DNA of 9,005 nucleotides from an uncultured Rikenellaceae bacterium (GTDB taxonomy: Bacteria; Bacteroidota; Bacteroidia; Bacteroidales; Rikenellaceae). The stretch is taken from contig CAJURV010000075.1 in assembly GCA_910588925.1 (NCBI GenBank), positions 1 through 9,005 on the forward strand, written 5' to 3'. The position numbers were made by a program, and so were the translations under genes. The notes under the pieces were generated by a model. It searched no databases and was not told the DNA's origin. It saw nothing but the letters and a program-made list of their open reading frames with translations. This document shows, piece by piece, positions 6,260-9,005 of this stretch; the first letter of the stretch is position 1; every line of letters begins with the position of its first letter.

Positions 6260-6706
6260 CTAGAGTTTTATTGCTTGACCTTCTTTGGCTTCGATAGCGG
6301 CTACGGCACCCTTTGAGAAAGCGTGAGCCGATACCGTGAGTTTGGTTTTGAGCTCGCCGGAACCGAGTATCTTTACCCTGTCGTTCTTAGAGACGAAACC
6401 TGCTTCGATAAGAGTGTCTACATTGATCTCGCTGATACCCCTCTTAGAAGCGATCTCCTCGAGAGTGCAAACGTTGACAGCCTTATACTCTACACGGTTG
6501 ATATTCTTGAAACCGAATTTGGGCAGACGACGCTGAAGCGGCATCTGACCACCCTCGAAACCGCGCTTGCTCGAATAGCCCGAACGCGATTTGGCACCTT
6601 TATGACCGCGGGTAGAAGTTCCGCCGTAACCAGAGCCCTGACCACGACCGATACGCTTCTCTGACTTTACAGAACCTTTCGCGGGTTTCAAATTACTTAA
6701 ATTCAT
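6260..6706 (-). CDS. rplO: 50S ribosomal protein L15
   Basis: uL15 is a large-subunit assembly protein whose long N-terminal arm threads into the 23S rRNA. The 148 residues show the glycine/arginine-rich arm (about 19-53, with RIGRGQGSGYGGT and RGHKGAKSRSG), then MPLQRRLPKFGF (55-66), and the C-terminal family signature region from VKILGSGELK to HAFSKGAVAAIE (about 111-139). The length equals that of typical L15 (E. coli 144). It is spaced 26 nt from rpmD and only 4 nt from secY, so coupled translation with secY is likely. The start codon ATG follows CGTATATAACG and has no Shine-Dalgarno. Confidence 0.98.
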   Translation of the reverse strand: MNLSNLKPAKGSVKSEKRIGRGQGSGYGGTSTRGHKGAKSRSGYSSKRGFEGGQMPLQRRLPKFGFKNINRVEYKAVNVCTLEEIASKRGISEINVDTLIEAGFVSKNDRVKILGSGELKTKLTVSAHAFSKGAVAAIEAKEGQAIKL

Positions 6707-6732
6707 CGTTATATACGGTATAAAAGGATTAT

Positions 6733-6915
6733 TTACTTGACTTCTTCGACCTTCACCAGATGAGAAACCTTGTTCACCATGCCGAGAATGATGGCGGTAG
6801 CCTCATGCTCTACAGTGTGGTTCATCTTATGGAGACCCAACGAATCGAGGTTGCGCTTCTGTATCTTAGAGGCACCGATTCGGCTTTTTGTCTGTGTTAT
6901 CTTGATCTTTGACAT
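6733..6915 (-). CDS. rpmD: 50S ribosomal protein L30
   Basis: uL30 is a small large-subunit protein near the 5S and 23S rRNA domain contacts. The 60-residue product starts MSKIKITQTKSRIGASKIQK and contains LGLHKMNHTVEH (26-37), the family hallmark, close to the usual 59-60 residues. The frame stays open upstream to 6999, but that extra 28-residue stretch lies within rpsE, is not L30-like, and is rejected. The ATG at 6915 gives the family length and a normal 13-nt gap to the rpsE stop. The upstream sequence CTTACAGCAAAA is A-rich. Confidence 0.97.
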   Translation of the reverse strand: MSKIKITQTKSRIGASKIQKRNLDSLGLHKMNHTVEHEATAIILGMVNKVSHLVKVEEVK

Positions 6916-6928
6916 TTTTGCTGTAAGA

Positions 6929-7447
6929 TTAACCGTTAAACACTTTGTCGAGCGACACGCCACGGGTTTCGGCAATGCTGTAGGCATCACGGAGCTCACC
7001 CAAAGCGGCTACCGTAGCCTTAACGAGGTTGTGGGGGTTAGACGAACCCTTGCTCTTGGCAAGCACGTTGCTGATACCCACGCTCTCGAGAACGGCACGC
7101 ATGGCACCGCCCGCCTTGACACCGGTACCGGGAGCCGCCGGACGGAGCAGAACCAATGAACCGCTGTAGCGGTACTCCTGCTCGTGGGGGATGGTACCCT
7201 TGAGAACCGGAACCTTGATGAGGTTCTTCTTAGCATCTTCCACACCTTTGGCTATGGCGGCGGTGACCTCATTGGCCTTGCCGAGGCCGTAGCCTACGAT
7301 GCCGTTTTCGTTACCTACCACCACAATGGCCGAGAAGGTGAAGGTACGACCGCCCTTGGTCACCTTGGTAACGCGCTGTATGCTCACGAGCCTGTCTTTA
7401 AGCTCGATATCGCTCGTTCTTACTTTCTTTATGTTGCTATTTGACAT
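6929..7447 (-). CDS. rpsE: 30S ribosomal protein S5
   Basis: uS5 lies at the back of the 30S body near the mRNA entry channel and contributes to decoding accuracy and helicase activity. The 172 residues compare with 166 in E. coli. The N-terminal double-stranded-RNA-binding-like domain (about 16-80) contains KVTKGGRTFTFSAIVVVGN (28-46) and GYGLGKANEVTAAIAKG (52-68). The C-terminal domain begins after about 90 and has PAAPGTGVKAGGAMRAVLE (103-121) and SSNPHNLVKAT (135-145), both strong S5 markers. Spacing is 6 nt to rplR and 13 nt to rpmD. The start MSNSN and the downstream KVRTSDIELKDRLV block agree with known family N-termini. Confidence 0.98.
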   Translation of the reverse strand: MSNSNIKKVRTSDIELKDRLVSIQRVTKVTKGGRTFTFSAIVVVGNENGIVGYGLGKANEVTAAIAKGVEDAKKNLIKVPVLKGTIPHEQEYRYSGSLVLLRPAAPGTGVKAGGAMRAVLESVGISNVLAKSKGSSNPHNLVKATVAALGELRDAYSIAETRGVSLDKVFNG

Positions 7448-7453
7448 ATCCCA

Positions 7454-7816
7454 TTAGAATTTAAGGCCGCCTTCTCTGGCAGCGTCAGCTAACATTTTAA
7501 CCCGACCGTGGTAGAGATAACCGTTACGGTCGAACGATACGGTGGTAATGCCCTTCTCTGAAGAACGTTTAGCGGCCAGCTTGCCTACGATGGCAGCCAC
7601 CTCGCTCTTGTTCTTGCCGGCAACCTCGCCCGCTATCTCCTTGTCTTTCGAAGAGGCGGCTACGAGAGTAGCACCCGACAGGTCATCGATAATCTGAACG
7701 TATATCTGCTTGTTACTTCTGAAAACAGACATACGAGGCCTTTCGGCAGTGCCGCTAACCACCTTGCGGATACGCATCTTGATGCGTGCTCTTCTTTGTA
7801 TTTTATTAAGCGCCAT
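7454..7816 (-). CDS. rplR: 50S ribosomal protein L18
   Basis: uL18 binds 5S rRNA together with L5 and L25-type proteins and anchors it in the central protuberance. The 120 residues match the normal length. It has a basic N-terminal arm with RRARIKMRIRKVVSGTAERPR (8-28), then MSVFRSNKQIYVQIIDD (29-45). The C-terminal part ends with FDRNGYLYHGRVKMLADAAREGGLKF (95-120), and the GRV.(x)LAD.AREGGL motif is diagnostic. It follows rplF by 9 nt and precedes rpsE by 6 nt, the standard order. Confidence 0.98.
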   Translation of the reverse strand: MALNKIQRRARIKMRIRKVVSGTAERPRMSVFRSNKQIYVQIIDDLSGATLVAASSKDKEIAGEVAGKNKSEVAAIVGKLAAKRSSEKGITTVSFDRNGYLYHGRVKMLADAAREGGLKF

Positions 7817-7825
7817 AATCTATAA

Positions 7826-8383
7826 CTATTTAGCATTAGCAGACTTACCCGCCTTACGTCTGATAACTTCACCGACGAAGCGAATACCTTTACCTTTATA
7901 GGGCTCCGGTTTGCGGAGAGAACGGATCTTAGCCGCAACCTGACCCAAAAGCTGTTTGTCGGCAGACTTGAGGGTGAGGATGGGATTACCTTTTTTCTCT
8001 GCGAATACCTCCGCTTTTACCTCTGCGGGGAGCTGCAAATGGATATCGTGAGAGAAACCGAGGCTCATCTCGAGTATCTGACCCTTAGCTTCGACCTTGT
8101 AGCCGACGCCGATGAACTCCTGTTTCTTTTCGTAACCTTCCGATACGCCTACGACCATGTTGTGCACCAAAGCACGATAGAGACCGTGCATAGAACGGTG
8201 ACGGGGCTGGTTTGTCGGGCGTGTGAAGACCAAGGTATCACCCTCCTGCTTAACGGTGATGTCGGCATCTACCTTCTGCGAGAGTGTTCCAAGAGGCCCT
8301 TTAACGCTTACCGTGTTGTCCGGAGCTATTGTCACGGAAACACCTTTAGGCAAGTTTACAGGAGCTTTACCAATTCTTGACAT
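7826..8383 (-). CDS. rplF: 50S ribosomal protein L6
   Basis: uL6 sits near the GTPase-associated region and the base of the L7/L12 stalk and contacts elongation factors. The 185 residues (E. coli 177) begin MSRIGKAPVNLPKGVSV and show two related domains. The first (about 1-82) includes VSVKGPLGTLS (25-35) and TRPTNQPRHRSMHGLYRALVHNM (54-76). The second (about 83-175) has IGVGYKVEAKG (91-101) and ends with the family signature PEPYKGKGIRF (159-169). The short alanine/lysine tail is normal. It follows rpsH by 12 nt and precedes rplR by 9 nt. Confidence 0.98.
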   Translation of the reverse strand: MSRIGKAPVNLPKGVSVTIAPDNTVSVKGPLGTLSQKVDADITVKQEGDTLVFTRPTNQPRHRSMHGLYRALVHNMVVGVSEGYEKKQEFIGVGYKVEAKGQILEMSLGFSHDIHLQLPAEVKAEVFAEKKGNPILTLKSADKQLLGQVAAKIRSLRKPEPYKGKGIRFVGEVIRRKAGKSANAK

Positions 8384-8395
8384 TTTTCTAAAACT

Positions 8396-8794
8396 TTAGT
8401 AAATATAACACAATACTTCACCGCCGACATTCTCGGCACGTGCGGTCTTGTCCGTCATAATGCCTTTAGAGGTCGACAAAATAGCGATACCAAGACCGTT
8501 CAATACACGGGGCATCTCGGCGCACGACGAATAGCGGCGCAGACCGGGACGGCTCACACGTTTGAGGTATTTGATCGCCGGAGTCTTAGTTACCGGGTGG
8601 TACTTCAGAGCGATCTTGATCTGCTCGTGACCGCGTTCGTCGGTAACGAATTTGTAGGCGAGGATGTAACCCTGCTCGTGAAGAATGCGGGTTATCTCCT
8701 TTTTCATCTTCGATGCAGGAGCTTCAACCACCTTGTGGTTGGCTTTCACTGCGTTTCTGACTCTCGTCAGAAAATCCGCGATAGGATCTGTCAT
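8396..8794 (-). CDS. rpsH: 30S ribosomal protein S8
   Basis: uS8 binds helix 21 of 16S rRNA early in 30S assembly; in E. coli it also represses the spc operon by binding mRNA. The ATG at 8794 gives 132 residues beginning MTDPIADFLTRVRNA, the standard S8 start and length. The frame is open four codons further, to a TTG at 8806, but that extension (MFLI) is not seen in the family and is rejected. The C-terminal signature GIAILSTSKGIMTDKTARAENVGGEVLCYIY spans 102-132. It is the first gene of the visible operon. Contrary to the usual order, no rpsN is found just upstream; instead there is a non-coding leader with a candidate promoter. Confidence 0.97.
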   Translation of the reverse strand: MTDPIADFLTRVRNAVKANHKVVEAPASKMKKEITRILHEQGYILAYKFVTDERGHEQIKIALKYHPVTKTPAIKYLKRVSRPGLRRYSSCAEMPRVLNGLGIAILSTSKGIMTDKTARAENVGGEVLCYIY

Positions 8795-8853
8795 TATTAA
8801 AAACAATTAGCGAAGCAGTATATCAACAACCTGACAACCACACTATTAGCATG

Positions 8854-8871
8854 GTATCGGGCCGCCGATAC
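8854..8871 (-). promoter_or_regulatory. Leader hairpin upstream of rpsH
   Basis: GTATCGG (8854-8860) and CCGATAC (8865-8871) are perfect 7-bp inverted repeats with a 4-nt GC-rich loop. It lies about 60 nt upstream of the rpsH start, in the leader predicted from the promoter at 8899-8929. No T-run follows on the minus strand, so it is not a standard attenuator. Because S8 represses its operon by binding mRNA in E. coli, a role as an autoregulatory site is conceivable, but I see no clear mimic of 16S helix 21. Confidence 0.4.
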
Positions 8872-8898
8872 TTACTCCAGTTAATAACTAAAAGTAGG

Positions 8899-8929
8899 CA
8901 AAGGTAAACATTTTTTCCGATTGCACAAA
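8899..8929 (-). promoter_or_regulatory. Candidate Bacteroidota-type promoter of rpsH
   Basis: On the minus strand, TTTG (8929-8926) and TACCTTTG (8906-8899) are separated by 19 nt (8925-8907). This matches the published Bacteroides consensus of a -33 TTTG and a -7 TAnnTTTG for the primary sigma factor, at normal spacing. Transcription would begin around 8892-8895, giving a leader of about 100 nt before rpsH. The full match at correct spacing in a gene-free stretch ahead of an operon is good evidence, though a start site is not measured. Confidence 0.7.
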
Positions 8930-8974
8930 AAAATGTTCTCATTATGTGGTTTTTGCAGACTCAACAAGCAAGTG

Positions 8975-8982
8975 CAAAATTA
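8975..8982 (-). promoter_or_regulatory. Second promoter-like -7 box, no visible -33
   Basis: TAATTTTG on the minus strand (8982-8975) is a perfect TAnnTTTG. At 19-nt spacing the -33 position is AGAT rather than TTTG, and the nearest TTTG (8997-8994) gives only 11 nt, so the partner box is not seen. It could be an upstream promoter whose better -33 lies just outside the window, or a chance match in A/T-rich DNA. Confidence 0.3.
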
Positions 8983-9005
8983 TGATAATAACTCAAAGAA
9001 TATCT

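Larger units (their letters stand above)
8795..9005 (-). other. Non-coding leader and promoter region upstream of rpsH
   Basis: There are 211 bases from the rpsH start to the window edge with no coding sequence in either strand that I can support. Reading towards rpsH, it has an A/T-rich upstream part with a lone -7-like box (8982-8975), then a well-spaced promoter (8929-8899), then a predicted untranslated leader of about 100 nt holding a 7-bp hairpin (8871-8854) and ending in TTTTTAATA before the ATG. It does not encode the conserved C-terminus of S14, whose gene normally precedes rpsH in this cluster. Confidence 0.7.

Noticed and set aside
6916..6999. N-terminal extension of rpmD
   Set aside because: The extra 28 residues are out-of-frame rpsE sequence and are not L30-like; the ATG at 6915 gives the family length.
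8795..8806. TTG start giving S8 four additional residues
   Set aside because: S8 proteins start at MTDPIADFLTR, and the ATG at 8794 fits the family length.
1..9005. CRISPR arrays, mobile elements, defence genes, tRNA or rRNA genes
   Set aside because: No regularly spaced repeats, transposase or recombinase frames, terminal inverted repeats of an insertion sequence, or RNA gene signatures were seen. The coding part is a standard ribosomal protein cluster.

Overview
The window is a chromosomal core-gene segment from a member of the Bacteroidota, probably the order Bacteroidales. It carries the distal spc operon and the whole alpha operon, all on the minus strand. Three things point to this phylum. 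The proteins look like Bacteroidota versions, for example a 38-residue L36 with only two of its four zinc ligands, an IPGVKPG loop in SecY, and a cysteine-free S4. Gene starts have A/T-rich upstream stretches and no clear Shine-Dalgarno sequence. A good match to the Bacteroidota promoter (TTTG, 19 nt, TAnnTTTG) lies upstream of the first gene. The taxonomic call is an inference from sequence character, not from a database search.

Read in the direction of transcription (right to left), the order is rpsH, rplF, rplR, rpsE, rpmD, rplO, secY, map, infA, rpmJ, rpsM, rpsK, rpsD, rpoA, rplQ. Spacings are mostly 4-60 nt, and map and infA overlap by one base in a TAATG. The exception is a 136-nt gap between rpoA and rplQ that can fold. 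The 15 genes supply seven large- and small-subunit proteins of the spc part, the SecY translocon channel, methionine aminopeptidase, initiation factor IF-1, L36, S13, S11, S4, L17 and the RNA polymerase alpha subunit, so ribosome assembly, translation initiation, N-terminal processing, protein export and transcription are tied to one transcript. rpmJ (3717-3833) is a short gene that is easily missed.

The right edge (8795-9005) has no coding sequence. It holds the candidate promoter, a second promoter-like -7 box, and a 7-bp hairpin in the predicted leader. The usual upstream neighbours rpsN and rplE are not within the 211 nt visible upstream of rpsH, so the operon may be split here, or at least has an internal promoter.

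The left edge (1-579) is also non-coding as far as can be judged. Immediately after the rplQ stop codon is a perfect 40-bp inverted repeat with a 6-nt loop, the most striking structure in the window. Further downstream is a cluster of three stem-loops (380-453), one of which looks like a small intrinsic terminator for the leftward transcript.

No defence system, mobile element, CRISPR array, tRNA or rRNA was found. The coding content is ordinary; the points worth a second look are all in the non-coding gaps.
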